Shown here one piece after another: positions 7,282 to 16,766 of a DNA stretch of 40,832 bases. Below the pieces are notes generated by a model. The model was not told where the DNA came from and did no database searches. It worked only from the letters and a program-made list of their open reading frames with translations. The number at the start of each line of letters is the position of its first letter. Within the stretch, counting starts at the first letter, position 1. The translations under genes and the position numbers were made by a program. Location: assembly GCA_003353945.1 (NCBI GenBank), contig PIVM01000003.1:1-40832 (forward strand). The letters are read 5' to 3'. The DNA is from Gammaproteobacteria bacterium. GTDB lineage: Bacteria; Pseudomonadota; Gammaproteobacteria; Pseudomonadales; PIVM01.

Positions 7282-9690
7282 TCAAACCGAAAAAAGAAAA
7301 GCTGTCACATCATCAAAGTGTTTTGCAAAATGAACCTTTAGGCCAGTTTTCAAATAATCTGGCAGTTCATCGTAATCCCCTTTATTGGCATCGGGCATAA
7401 TAATCTCTTTGGTGTTAGTGCGCCGCGCCGCAATGATTTTCTCCTGTATGCCACCCACCGCAAATACATGCCCGGTCAAAGTCAGCTCGCCCGTCATTGC
7501 CAGCGGTCGGTTTATGCGTTTTTGAGTAGCCAGTGACAATAGTGCAGCAGCCATGGTAACGCCCGCGCTTGGTCCATCCTTGGGAGTAGCCCCCTCGGGT
7601 ACATGAAGATGCACAAACGCCTTTTCAAAATAGTCCGTCTTAACACCATAGCGCACAGCATTGGCCACGACATAACTGTAAGCAATCTCAGAAGACTCAC
7701 GCATCACGTCGCCCAGTTGACCGGTCTGTTTAAAACCCCGACCATGGTGATGCACACAGCTCGCCTCTATTGGCAGCGTTGCACCACCCATTGCAGTCCA
7801 GGCTAAACCCGTGACCACACCGACACCACGAATCGATCTTTCTTTTTTAAAGGGAGGAGAACCCAGATAATCATTTAGATCATCTACAGTGACTGTCACT
7901 TTCGGTGTCTTGGTTTCCAGAATGTTAACGACAGCTTTACGAATAATACGTTGCAGCTGTTTTTCCAAACTACGCACACCGGCCTCACGCGCATAGCCTT
8001 CTATCAACGCTTTTAATGCACGATGATGAACACTGATTTGAGACTTTTTAAGCCCAGCACGTTCACGCAGCTTTGGCCATAGATGGTTTTTTGCAATCGC
8101 TAGTTTTTCCTGCGCAATGTAACCCGACAGTCGTATAAGATCCATACGATCCAGCAACGGTGAGGGAATTGTATCGAGTTGATTGGCGGTACAAATAAAC
8201 AATACTTTCGACAGATCGACCCGTAAATCCAAATAATGATCAAGAAAATCGCTATTCTGTTCTGGGTCCAGCACTTCCAGTAGCGCAGAAGCCGGATCAC
8301 CGCGAAATGATGTGCCAATTTTATCAATTTCATCCAGCATTATCACCGGGTTTGCCACTTGCACCTCTTTTAATGCCTGAACAAATTTTCCCGGCATGGC
8401 ACCAATATACGTTCGCCGATGCCCCTTGATTTCTGCCTCATCACGCATCCCTCCCAAGCTAAATCGATAAAATTGACGGCCCAATGCATCGGCTATCGAT
8501 TTACCAATAGAGGTTTTACCCACGCCAGGTGGTCCCACCAGCAGCATAATGGAACCTGCAATCTCCTGTTTAAACGCTCCCACAGCTAAAAATTCAATCA
8601 CCCGCTGCTTTACGTCCGTCAGCCCATCATGGTCACGGTCCAATACTTCACGGGCTTGCGTCAGATCTAGCTTGTCTTCAGAGTAATATCCCCAAGGCAC
8701 CGAGGTTGCCCAATCAATATAGTTTCGAGTAACACCGTATTCAGGTGAGCCTGTCTCTAACAATGAAAGCTTTTTGAATTCTTCATCCAAACGTTTCTGC
8801 ACTTGCGCAGGAATAACCAGGCCCTCCAATCGTTGACGAAACGTATCAATATCGGATGTTTTATCATCCTTGGTAATGCCTAGTTCTTCTTGAATCGTTT
8901 TTAATTGTTCTCTGAGAAAAAAATCCCGCTGCTGCTTGGTAATGCGTTTATTGACCTCTTCAGAAATCTCACTGTGCAGTTTGACAACCTCCAATTCTTT
9001 GTGCAGTAGAGGCAATACACATTTCATCCGTTCAAGAACCGGGAGCGTTTCCAGAATCTCCTGCAGCTGCGGCCCTTTAGCCGTGGTCAGCGCTGCCGAG
9101 AAGTCACACAGAGGTGAAGGTTCATTGGGACTAAAATACTTCAAATACTGCTTTAACTCCTCACCATACAATGGATTTAACGGCACCAGTTCTTTGATCA
9201 CTTCGATGACTGCCATTGCGTAGGCTCTAATCTCATCAGAGTTTTGTTTTGGTTCCAGCGGATACTGCACCTCAGCCAGATAAGGCGTTTTGCGATTGAC
9301 CCAACTCACAATCTGAAAACGCTGAATGCCCTGTGCGATAAACTGAATGTTATCCCCAACCTGAGTGATACGGTGCAAACGCACCAACGTACCCACATGT
9401 GCAATATTATCAATCTGCTCCGCTTTTGCGGCGTTCTCATCAACAAAACACAGACCAATACTTTGATGATGGGTGTCGCTTACACGTCGAATGGTATCGC
9501 CCCATTGCTCAGCATCGACCACCAACGGTTGAATTTGACCTGGAAAATAGGGCCTATTGGGTACGGGCAAAATAATCAACTGAGAAGGTAGCACCTGATT
9601 TGCAGCGACTATATTGCTATGAGGATTTTCCGCACCTCCGTTTCCCAATAGATCTGCTGGATTTTCTGTGTCACTCATAATATGTATCAT
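7282..9690 (-). CDS. lon: ATP-dependent Lon-family protease, AsrA-like
   Basis: An 802-residue LonA-type protease. It has the LON substrate domain (about 35-235), an AAA+ domain with Walker A GPPGVGKT and Walker B VIMLDEID, and a C-terminal Ser-Lys protease domain. The catalytic serine is S708 in PKDGPSAG and the lysine is K751 in GGIQEKII, 43 residues apart as in E. coli Lon. From memory it resembles the second Pseudomonas Lon (AsrA, linked to heat and aminoglycoside stress) more than housekeeping Lon: NRPYFPGQ near the N-terminus, GLAWTAMGGATLPIEA, and the LPDYLKTGLKVHFAKHFDDV tail. No good ribosome site precedes either ATG (9690 or 9678). Degrades misfolded or regulatory cytosolic proteins. 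Confidence 0.93.
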   Translation of the reverse strand: MIHIMSDTENPADLLGNGGAENPHSNIVAANQVLPSQLIILPVPNRPYFPGQIQPLVVDAEQWGDTIRRVSDTHHQSIGLCFVDENAAKAEQIDNIAHVGTLVRLHRITQVGDNIQFIAQGIQRFQIVSWVNRKTPYLAEVQYPLEPKQNSDEIRAYAMAVIEVIKELVPLNPLYGEELKQYLKYFSPNEPSPLCDFSAALTTAKGPQLQEILETLPVLERMKCVLPLLHKELEVVKLHSEISEEVNKRITKQQRDFFLREQLKTIQEELGITKDDKTSDIDTFRQRLEGLVIPAQVQKRLDEEFKKLSLLETGSPEYGVTRNYIDWATSVPWGYYSEDKLDLTQAREVLDRDHDGLTDVKQRVIEFLAVGAFKQEIAGSIMLLVGPPGVGKTSIGKSIADALGRQFYRFSLGGMRDEAEIKGHRRTYIGAMPGKFVQALKEVQVANPVIMLDEIDKIGTSFRGDPASALLEVLDPEQNSDFLDHYLDLRVDLSKVLFICTANQLDTIPSPLLDRMDLIRLSGYIAQEKLAIAKNHLWPKLRERAGLKKSQISVHHRALKALIEGYAREAGVRSLEKQLQRIIRKAVVNILETKTPKVTVTVDDLNDYLGSPPFKKERSIRGVGVVTGLAWTAMGGATLPIEASCVHHHGRGFKQTGQLGDVMRESSEIAYSYVVANAVRYGVKTDYFEKAFVHLHVPEGATPKDGPSAGVTMAAALLSLATQKRINRPLAMTGELTLTGHVFAVGGIQEKIIAARRTNTKEIIMPDANKGDYDELPDYLKTGLKVHFAKHFDDVTAFLFSV

Positions 9691-9780
9691 TCATTGAAAA
9701 CAGAAATTATATGGGGATAATGCTTCTGTGAATCAAGGCTCTTTGTCTCCTCTAAGCAACTTAGGGCATCGGGAAAAACA

Positions 9781-10593
9781 TCATCCAGCACTTGTTTTAC
9801 TCTTTGTAATAGCCTGCAGCATACCCATTCCTGCCAATCTTGTTGATAAGCTTCTTGGCAAAAAACGCAACAAGCAAATAAACGCCCGGTTATGCCACCC
9901 CGGAATCACTATCGCCCGCCTACCCAACGCTTTCAAAGCGATATCAGCAACTGCAGCCGGTTGCATAATGCCCATCAACTGCTCACGACTGATACCTTGC
10001 AATATCGGCGCCTGTGTATCTGTCGAACCCGGAGATAGCACCAGAATATCAATACCATAGGCTTTGTATTCATGCCATAAACCATTGGCCAAACTATGAA
10101 TAAATGCTTTGCTGGCAGCATAAGCCGCCGAATACGGAAATGGTGTCTCTCCCTCAATAGATCCAGTAAAGATGACACCACCGCGTCCACGCTGCTGCAA
10201 ACGTGGCAATAATTCATAAACCAATCGTAGCGGAGCAAGAGAATTCAGCAATACCATTTTTTCAATGCTACCACGGTCGTGGCTGGTAAATTCACCTTTT
10301 AGCCCATACCCGGCATTGCAAATTAATAGTCCTACATCTCGTAGTTTCATCGCATGAATCGCTGAATCAACACCGTTATTCTCACTCAAATCAGCACAAA
10401 CAATATCAACTTCTACCCCCTGAGAAACCTGTAAAGATTGGCGTAAATCCTCCAATAACTCGGCTCTCCTGGCAATCAATATTAGATGAAATCCTTGCTC
10501 TGCTAGCAAGCGTGCAAATTGCTCACCAATACCCGATGAGGCACCCGTCACAAGAGCCCAAGGCCCATATTTTTCAATATCTCCAGCTTTCAT
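9781..10593 (-). CDS. Short-chain dehydrogenase/reductase
   Basis: A classical SDR of about 270 residues with a Rossmann fold. The nucleotide-binding TGASSGIG is near residue 15, NAGYG near 93, and the catalytic Ser/Tyr/Lys are in GSIEGE...YSAAYAASKAF. ARRAE after beta-2 carries basic residues that favour NADP(H). The C-terminus has a hydrophobic basic stretch (FICLLRFLPRSLSTRLAG) that could touch membrane. The substrate is unknown; oxidoreductases of this group act on lipids, steroids or small carbonyls. The start at 10593 is chosen because AAGGA lies 7 nt upstream; an upstream in-frame start would add 16 residues not typical of the family. Confidence 0.88.
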   Translation of the reverse strand: MKAGDIEKYGPWALVTGASSGIGEQFARLLAEQGFHLILIARRAELLEDLRQSLQVSQGVEVDIVCADLSENNGVDSAIHAMKLRDVGLLICNAGYGLKGEFTSHDRGSIEKMVLLNSLAPLRLVYELLPRLQQRGRGGVIFTGSIEGETPFPYSAAYAASKAFIHSLANGLWHEYKAYGIDILVLSPGSTDTQAPILQGISREQLMGIMQPAAVADIALKALGRRAIVIPGWHNRAFICLLRFLPRSLSTRLAGMGMLQAITKSKTSAG

Positions 10594-10793
10594 TTCTATA
10601 TCCTTGCATTTCAATTGAAATAATCCTAAAAAACTCAGCACTGTCGTTACGCTTCAGATCCACCGCCTGACTGTCATCCAGCAGTGCTTGTACTGATCAC
10701 CAAATAGCTTTTGCAACGCTTTTTCCTTTAACCTTTCATTAGATTTTTCTTCATGGACACATACTCCGAATATGACGCAGAATGCGCAAAACA

Positions 10794-11273
10794 CTAAAGC
10801 AGAGGCTGAATCACAGAAATGGCTTTATCCAAAACCTTCGCAGGATTCTTTTGTGAAATGGAATGTACAGACACATTTTGTAGTGAAGAATAATAAGATA
10901 CCAACTCTTTAGTAATCAGTTTTGCATGGCCGCACCAACGGTATTCAAGTGCAATTAGATGCACCTCATCGTTACAATAAAGTTGTTCAATAATTTCCCT
11001 TGAATTATTCGCCGCCTCTTTCGTCGGACAAAAAGCTGATATGAGCTGTTTCGGATAAATGCTTTTATTTTTCAATGCGAGCAGCCTGTCTTTGACATCT
11101 CTTTCGTATGCTTTTCGACCCACATCATCGTTTGACAATGGTTGCACACAAAATTCATGCCCAGACAATTGATATGTTCGATCTTTGTAAAACCGATGAC
11201 TATTAAACAATTCCTTAATCAGGGCTGTCTTCCCCCAGTTGTTATAGCCTGTAATTAAAAATACTTTTTTCAT
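10794..11273 (-). CDS. Orphan small P-loop protein
   Basis: A 159-residue protein I cannot assign. It begins with a beta strand and a Walker A motif, KKVFLITGYNNWGKTALIKELF (GYNNWGKT, residues 9-16), so it should bind ATP or GTP. No clear Walker B, GTPase G4 or kinase lid is visible. The strands VHLIALEYRW and VSVHSISQ fit a P-loop core. AGGAG sits 7 nt before the ATG, which is strong support for translation. Neighbouring genes give no functional hint. Codon use is more AT-rich than in lon, consistent with an accessory gene. Confidence 0.7.
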   Translation of the reverse strand: MKKVFLITGYNNWGKTALIKELFNSHRFYKDRTYQLSGHEFCVQPLSNDDVGRKAYERDVKDRLLALKNKSIYPKQLISAFCPTKEAANNSREIIEQLYCNDEVHLIALEYRWCGHAKLITKELVSYYSSLQNVSVHSISQKNPAKVLDKAISVIQPLL

Positions 11274-11707
11274 CGGCTTTCTCCTCTGTCACTGACTTAT
11301 ACTACGATAGCTTCCAGAATTGCCTTATTGGAGAACTATTTTGACTCAAAATTAGCCCGCAAGTTTCCGATCTCCATACATAATATAGCCCCATACCACA
11401 TTAATACGCCAGAGGATCGATCCCGAATCGGGTTGATCCGCGCCAACTCGAATAGCGCATGTTGTCCCACAAGCTCAATTCCCATTTGTACAAAGGCTTT
11501 GATTACGGCCGCTTATGTAAGCGTGAACCTGCCAACAGAAATCGGCTCTTCTTGTGCTTCTCGCCAGAAAACAATACTGCGATTATCCGGGCCACAAGGA
11601 TATCCGACACTTTGCAAGCCCACAGCTTGTCGAGTAGACTTCTCACTAAACTGACACTCGTATCGATTGACCAGCTAAAAAGAAACACAATCCGGCAGCC
11701 CATTTTT
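11274..11707. other. 434-bp stretch without a confident gene, upstream of cbrX-cbrA
   Basis: Overlapping plus-strand reading frames here do not look protein-like. A hairpin-forming segment (GGATC/GATCC arms around CCCGAATCGGG) lies at 11414-11439. On the minus strand one frame is open from about 11680 to a TAG at 11336-11338, except for a single TAA at 11513-11515, and its translation (for example ELARINPIRDRSSGVLMWYGA) reads like protein. This may be a decayed gene. The cbrX-cbrA promoter should also be here; I cannot pin it down. Confidence 0.4.
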
Positions 11708-11890
11708 ATGTATGTCCATCGAGCTCTTTTATTAATATTTCTTGTGCTCTACATTTTTACCCCCACTATCCAAGCCTGGGTGGTAGAAGGCGGATCGGCC
11801 TGGTATCGCCCTTTTATCGCCTGGGCGGTCATTATCTTTATTGTCTACTGCATCCAACGCCGGGGCCGAAAAAATAGCTATGAAGTTTGA
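11708..11890 (+). CDS. cbrX: CbrX-like small membrane protein, overlaps cbrA
   Basis: A 60-residue protein with two predicted membrane segments (ALLLIFLVLYIFTPTIQAWV and YRPFIAWAVIIFIVYCI) and a basic cytoplasmic tail (QRRGRK). Its stop overlaps the start of cbrA by 11 nt, which suggests translational coupling. In Pseudomonas a short gene named cbrX sits in the same place and overlaps cbrA; the match here is by position, size and topology. The frame is open further upstream to 11459, but the extra 83 residues are not protein-like. No strong ribosome site is seen. Confidence 0.6.
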   Translation: MYVHRALLLIFLVLYIFTPTIQAWVVEGGSAWYRPFIAWAVIIFIVYCIQRRGRKNSYEV

Positions 11891-14870
11891 TCTAAGCTTG
11901 CTATTTGTCGCTGGGCTGGGCTATCTGACGCTGCTACTGGGCATTGCTTATGCTAGCGAAAAAGGCTGGTTTAGCGAAAAACTCGCACGCCACCCCATTG
12001 TGTTTATCCTCTCCTTGGGCGTTTATACTGGGGCCTGGGCTTTCTTTGGCACCTTGGAGCTCGCCTATCAGTATGGCTACGGATTTCTGGCTTATTATCT
12101 GGGTACCGCCTCACTGTTTCTCTTTGCCCCATTAATAATGGTGCCATTGCTTCGACTGTGCCGCCTATATCAACTCAGCTCTTTGGCTGATCTGCTGGCA
12201 TTTCGCTATCGCAGTCAAGCAGCCGGTGTCATCGTCACAATCACCATGCTACTGGCGCTTATGCCTTTGCTGGCGCTGCAGATTCAAGCCGTATCTGATG
12301 CTATTCATTTACTCAGCGATGACCATCTCGATTTTATCGTCAGTAACGAGCAACCCAAGGGTGTCGCTTTCATTTTTTGTGTTGTCATTGCGATATTTGC
12401 CTTGCTGTTCGGTGCCAGACAAACGTCATCTCAGGCAAGTAACAACGGACTTGTCGTTGCCGTTGCGGTCAATTCCCTAGTTAAATTACTCGTTCTTATA
12501 ACGCTTGGATTGGCTTCCGTTTATGGTGTTTTTGGTGGCTTCGCGGGCATGGAACAATGGCTGCTGGATCATTCAACTCACTTACACCGACTTCACTCCC
12601 CCATGCAGGCTGGCGCAACACGCACTTTATTGTTGATATTTTTTTCATCCGCAATCGTTCTGCCTCATATGTTTCATATGGTGTTTGCGGAAAATCCGCG
12701 TTCTGATGCCCTGCAAACCGCCAGCTGGGGTTTCCCCCTGTTTCTACTCTTAATCGCCCTACCTATACTGCCTATGCTCTGGGCAGGGTTAGAACTGCAA
12801 CCCCAAGTATCTGCTCAGTATTACCCTCTACTATTAGGTGCTTCATTGGAGACACCCTGGCTCAGTGCACTTGCTTATGTGGGAAGCGTATCGGCAGCAT
12901 CGGGTACCATTATTGTTATTACCTTGGCATTGGCGTCCATGTGTCTTAACCACTTGGTATTACCTATTTACCAACCAGGAACCCAACTCAACATCTACCA
13001 CTGGCTGCTTTGGGTAAAGCGCATACTGGTCACAGCCATCATTACTGCAGCCTATCTTTTTTTTCATTTCCTGGAAGAAAACAGCGACCTCTCCGGCTTA
13101 GGGTTTGCTGCCTTTAGCGCCAGCCTGCAATTTTTACCCGGATTAATGGCTGTCCTTTATTGGGCTCCTGCCAATCGTATCGGCTTCATCTGCGGCCTTT
13201 CTGCAGGGTATCTCATCTGGTTTGTGACCCTATTGCTACCTATTCTGAGCGATTCCATACCGTCATATTTACCCCTGTTAAACAATCTGTTGGGGGCCAA
13301 TAGTGACAATTTTTGGAGCCTTGCAACCTTGTTCTCACTGGGTGTTAACTTATGCATTTTTGGCTTAGTATCATTTTTTACACCCACCAGCGCTGAAGAA
13401 CGCAATGCGGCTGAATTATGCTCGCAGGATGATTTAAACCGCCCGATGCGCCAGGAACTCGGCTTACACTCACCTCAGGAGATGAAAGAGCAGCTTGCCA
13501 AGGCATTAGGCAACGTGACGGCAAAGCAAGAGATGGATCGTGCACTGAGTGACTTAAGGCTGGATGAGAGCGAAATCCGACCCTATGCCCTGAGACGACT
13601 ACGCGACCGCATCGAGGCCAATTTGTCGGGTCTATTAGGCCCATCAGTGGCCATTGAACTGGTAGACCGCCACCTTCCCTACGTGTCTGATGGATCGATC
13701 AGCACAAACGAAGATATTCACTTGATCGAAAACCGCCTGGAAAAATACCAGGACCACCTCACCGGTTTAGCGGCAGAATTAGATAATCTGCGTCGTTTTC
13801 ATCGCCAGACCTTACAAAACCTACCTGTTGGTGTGTGCTCCTTTGGTTCTGATAAGGAACTGCTTATGTGGAACCATGAAATGGAGAGACTCACCCAAAT
13901 TCCCGGTGAGCAAGTGGTCGGCTCACACCTCAATAGCCTGCCAGAGCCTTGGAACGAGCTGATCAGTACTTTTCTCGATAATCAGGAAGCTGACCTACAC
14001 AAAAACAAGGTCATCATTAATCAACAACCACGCTGGATTAGTTTGCACAAAACAATCCTTGGAGATCAACATTCACGACAAGATGCCCAGGTAATTCTGC
14101 TTGAGGACCTGACAGAAACACAAATGCTGGAGCAAGAACTCATCCACAGTGAACGCCTGGCCTCCATAGGTCGCCTGGCAGCGGGTGTAGCACATGAAAT
14201 CGGCAATCCGGTCACGGGGATTGCCTGTCTGGCACAAAATCTGAAATACGATACTGACAACCCCATTATTCATGAAGCGGGCCAGGATATTCTAACGCAA
14301 ACCGAGAGGGTCACACGTATTGTGCAATCTTTGGTTAACTTCGCGCACAGCGGTAACCATGCACAGCAACATGGTGCCGAGCCAGTTGACTTATACAATT
14401 GCGCTGACGAAGCAATCAATCTGCTACGTTTAGGTAAAGACTATCAGGAAGTCACTTTTGACAATCAAATCAATTCCAAGCACATCGCACTGGGTGATAG
14501 CCAGCGTATCCTGCAGGTGTTTATCAATTTGCTGAGTAACGCCCGTGATGCCAGTCCAGCAAATGGCCTGGTCATACTGCATAGTCAAATAGACGGTGAA
14601 ACCGTGAATTTTACGGTGACAGACCACGGCGGCGGGATCAGCAAAGAACATCAAGAAACCGTGTTTGAGCCTTTTTTCACCACAAAAGACCCTGGGCGAG
14701 GCACAGGCCTTGGACTTGCTCTGGTCTACAGCATTATTGAAGATCATCAAGGACACATTGCTATTGAAAGCCCATTAGGTGGAAACATCAGTTACGGCAC
14801 CCGCATTACCGTTCAATTACCTCTCTATATGGAACCCGGAGAAATCGACAGCGACTCTGAAATCGGCTGA
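11880..14870 (+). CDS. cbrA: CbrA: transporter-linked sensor histidine kinase
   Basis: About 996 residues. The N-terminal half (about 1-500) is a sodium/solute-symporter-like domain with about 13 membrane segments. Then come a cytosolic linker with a conserved helical region, a PAS domain (about 640-720: NLPVGVCSFGSDKELLMWNHEMERLT), a dimerisation domain with phospho-acceptor H772 in GVAHEIGNP, and a HATPase domain (N box INLLSNARDAS, G boxes DHGGGIS and GRGTGLGLALV). This is the CbrA architecture, which controls use of amino acids and other non-preferred carbon sources with CbrB; CbrA also takes part in histidine uptake in Pseudomonas. The start at 11880 is preferred over one 13 codons earlier because the protein then begins MKFDLSLLFVAGLGYL. 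It overlaps cbrX; cbrB follows 209 bp later. Confidence 0.93.
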   Translation: MKFDLSLLFVAGLGYLTLLLGIAYASEKGWFSEKLARHPIVFILSLGVYTGAWAFFGTLELAYQYGYGFLAYYLGTASLFLFAPLIMVPLLRLCRLYQLSSLADLLAFRYRSQAAGVIVTITMLLALMPLLALQIQAVSDAIHLLSDDHLDFIVSNEQPKGVAFIFCVVIAIFALLFGARQTSSQASNNGLVVAVAVNSLVKLLVLITLGLASVYGVFGGFAGMEQWLLDHSTHLHRLHSPMQAGATRTLLLIFFSSAIVLPHMFHMVFAENPRSDALQTASWGFPLFLLLIALPILPMLWAGLELQPQVSAQYYPLLLGASLETPWLSALAYVGSVSAASGTIIVITLALASMCLNHLVLPIYQPGTQLNIYHWLLWVKRILVTAIITAAYLFFHFLEENSDLSGLGFAAFSASLQFLPGLMAVLYWAPANRIGFICGLSAGYLIWFVTLLLPILSDSIPSYLPLLNNLLGANSDNFWSLATLFSLGVNLCIFGLVSFFTPTSAEERNAAELCSQDDLNRPMRQELGLHSPQEMKEQLAKALGNVTAKQEMDRALSDLRLDESEIRPYALRRLRDRIEANLSGLLGPSVAIELVDRHLPYVSDGSISTNEDIHLIENRLEKYQDHLTGLAAELDNLRRFHRQTLQNLPVGVCSFGSDKELLMWNHEMERLTQIPGEQVVGSHLNSLPEPWNELISTFLDNQEADLHKNKVIINQQPRWISLHKTILGDQHSRQDAQVILLEDLTETQMLEQELIHSERLASIGRLAAGVAHEIGNPVTGIACLAQNLKYDTDNPIIHEAGQDILTQTERVTRIVQSLVNFAHSGNHAQQHGAEPVDLYNCADEAINLLRLGKDYQEVTFDNQINSKHIALGDSQRILQVFINLLSNARDASPANGLVILHSQIDGETVNFTVTDHGGGISKEHQETVFEPFFTTKDPGRGTGLGLALVYSIIEDHQGHIAIESPLGGNISYGTRITVQLPLYMEPGEIDSDSEIG

Positions 14871-15088
14871 TTTTCTGCCAACTCCCGCGCATTGACTGGA
14901 GACTTGATGCCGAAAAATTCAATCGGATAGCCCCCCTCAAATTCAATATGCACAGTCTCGTCAAACGGTGTCGAGAAAATACGCTCTAGAAAAACATCCT
15001 CAAAAAGGGTATCGTGGGTTAATAAGTAACAGCTGATGGCACAAGTCGTCCACATTGATACGTCTACGGTCAGTATTAAATGAAGCAT
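14825..15088 (-). CDS. Possible antisense hypothetical gene between cbrA and cbrB
   Basis: An 87-codon frame fills the cbrA-cbrB gap on the opposite strand, overlapping the end of cbrA by 46 nt and the start of cbrB by 9 nt. The translation is unusually protein-like for a gap shadow ([18 protein letters not shown], then [16 protein letters not shown]). An internal ATG at residue 12 ([10 protein letters not shown]) could also be the start. No strong ribosome site is visible, and a promoter would have to lie inside cbrB. I do not recognise a family. It may be chance. Confidence 0.3.
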   Translation of the reverse strand: MLHLILTVDVSMWTTCAISCYLLTHDTLFEDVFLERIFSTPFDETVHIEFEGGYPIEFFGIKSPVNARELAENQPISESLSISPGSI

Positions 15089-16513
15089 ATATTAACAGTC
15101 GAAGACGAACCGGTAATTCGCGCAGCCCTCAAGCGCCTGCTGGAAAGAAACAACTATAAAGTGAGCGAGGCAGCCTCTGTACAGGAAGCTACCAGCAATT
15201 ATGAACTCAATAATTTCGACTTGATAATCAGCGACTTAAGACTTCCTGGCGCCCCGGGAACAGACCTTATTGGCAAAGCAGGCAAGATACCTGTTCTTAT
15301 AATGACCAGTTACGCAAGCCTTCGATCTGCTGTCGATTCCATGAAGATGGGCGCCGTTGACTATATCGCCAAACCCTTTGATCACGAAGAGATGCTGGCC
15401 GCCATAGAGCGCATTACAGATAATTATATACAAGAAAACAAACTGGCCTCCCTGCAAAGCTCAAGTACTAGCAACAAAACGCTGGAGGGCATGGTGGGCA
15501 ACTGCCCCGAAATGCTTAAGCTGTATAGCTATATTCAAAAAACGGCTCCTACCAACAGCACCGTTCTGATACTTGGCGAAACAGGCACGGGCAAAGAACT
15601 CGTTGCAAAAGCTATCCATTGCAAAAGTAAAAGAGCCAGTCAACCCATGATTAGCGTCAACTGCGCAGCAATACCCGAAACGCTTATTGAATCAGAATTA
15701 TTTGGCTATGAAAAAGGCGCGTTTACCGGTGCCAACACTAACCGAGTGGGATTGATTGAGGCAGCAGAAGGCGGAACCTTATTTCTTGATGAAATCGGCG
15801 AATTGCCACTTGAAGCCCAGGCGCGCCTGTTACGCTTTATCCAAGAAGGTGAAATTCGCCGCATTGGCTCTGTTCAATCCAGAAAAGTCGATGTTCGCCT
15901 CATGACCGCCACGCACCGCGATTTGAAAAAACTCAGCGATAACGGCAAGTTCCGCCAGGACCTCTACTACCGCATCAATGTAATGCAACTGGTTCTCCCA
16001 CCATTACGAGAACGAGGCAAAGATATTCTGGAAATTGCTGAATCGCTGCTAAGCGGCTTCTGCAGCTCCCTTGACAAACGACCCAAACATTTTAGCCCCA
16101 AGGCTATTCAAGCACTGACAACCTACACCTGGCCCGGTAATATCAGGGAAATGGAGAATGTCGTTGAGCGAGCTGTCATTTTGAGTGACTCGGATGAAAT
16201 CGATCATAATCTACTGGAAATTGATCTTGAGCTAGTCAACGTCGAACAAGTCCGTGGTGATGAACCACAAGCAAATCTGCCGAGCCACCCTCAACAAACC
16301 ACCTCTGATCCGGCTGAAGGACTCTCTTTGGAGGATTATTTCCAACGTTTTGTTCTGGAGCATCAGGACACTATGAGCGAGACTGAACTTGCCCAAAAAT
16401 TAGGCGTCAGCAGAAAGTGTCTATGGGAGCGCAGGCAGCGACTGGGTATTCCCCGAAACAAGAGCAGCAAATCTCCCAAAACTGCTCAACACTCCGATTC
16501 CGCATCAAATTAG
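15080..16513 (+). CDS. cbrB: CbrB: NtrC-family sigma-54-dependent response regulator
   Basis: 477 residues in three domains. The receiver has phospho-acceptor D52 ([10 protein letters not shown]) and K98 (AKPFD). The AAA+ domain has Walker A GETGTGKE at 166-173, the sigma-54-contacting GAFTGA at 213-218 and Walker [14 protein letters not shown] Fis-type helix-turn-helix lies at the C-terminus ([25 protein letters not shown], about 430-455). It is the cognate regulator of CbrA. In Pseudomonas, CbrB activates crcZ from a sigma-54 promoter just downstream of its own gene. Here three sigma-54-like promoters with repeated TGTTAC/GTAACA half-sites lie downstream, so cbrB probably feeds all three. 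Confidence 0.94.
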   Translation: MKHILTVEDEPVIRAALKRLLERNNYKVSEAASVQEATSNYELNNFDLIISDLRLPGAPGTDLIGKAGKIPVLIMTSYASLRSAVDSMKMGAVDYIAKPFDHEEMLAAIERITDNYIQENKLASLQSSSTSNKTLEGMVGNCPEMLKLYSYIQKTAPTNSTVLILGETGTGKELVAKAIHCKSKRASQPMISVNCAAIPETLIESELFGYEKGAFTGANTNRVGLIEAAEGGTLFLDEIGELPLEAQARLLRFIQEGEIRRIGSVQSRKVDVRLMTATHRDLKKLSDNGKFRQDLYYRINVMQLVLPPLRERGKDILEIAESLLSGFCSSLDKRPKHFSPKAIQALTTYTWPGNIREMENVVERAVILSDSDEIDHNLLEIDLELVNVEQVRGDEPQANLPSHPQQTTSDPAEGLSLEDYFQRFVLEHQDTMSETELAQKLGVSRKCLWERRQRLGIPRNKSSKSPKTAQHSDSASN

Positions 16514-16619
16514 ATCCCCATTCTGCCTTTGCTCCATTTTGAAGTAAAATAGGCTAATCAGCTTTCGAGTCACCCCAAACCTAGAATACTCAATCTATTC
16601 TCGAACAGACTTCAAATTG

Positions 16620-16668
16620 TGTTACTTCGCCGGTATTGGCGTAACAGTCGCATGGAAATTCTGTAACA
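16620..16668 (+). promoter_or_regulatory. CbrB-like half-site cluster of RNA unit 1
   Basis: TGTTAC at 16620-16625, GTAACA at 16641-16646 and GTAACA at 16663-16668. The outer pair starts 43 bp apart, and the last is 80 bp upstream of the -24 GG of promoter 1. The same arrangement recurs at units 2 and 3. I recall GTTAC-type subsites for CbrB at Pseudomonas crcZ, so CbrB is the expected ligand; that is inference. Confidence 0.65.
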
Positions 16669-16741
16669 TTTTTTCGACTATCAAACCCAATTTCAATAGC
16701 TTAAACATATAACCCATTGTTTTATATACCCATACGATTCT

Positions 16742-16756
16742 TGGCACGAAGCATGC
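16742..16756 (+). promoter_or_regulatory. Sigma-54 promoter 1 (CrcZ-like unit 1)
   Basis: TGGCACGAAGCATGC: the invariant GG and GC are separated by exactly 10 nt, as required for sigma-54 -24/-12 elements. The -24 TTGGCACG is a perfect match to consensus. Predicted start about 16766-16768. Confidence 0.8.
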
Positions 16757-16766
16757 GTTATAAAGG

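Noticed and set aside
11459-11707. N-terminal extension of the cbrX frame
   Set aside because: The extra 83 residues are not protein-like, and the overlap and topology fit the short form.
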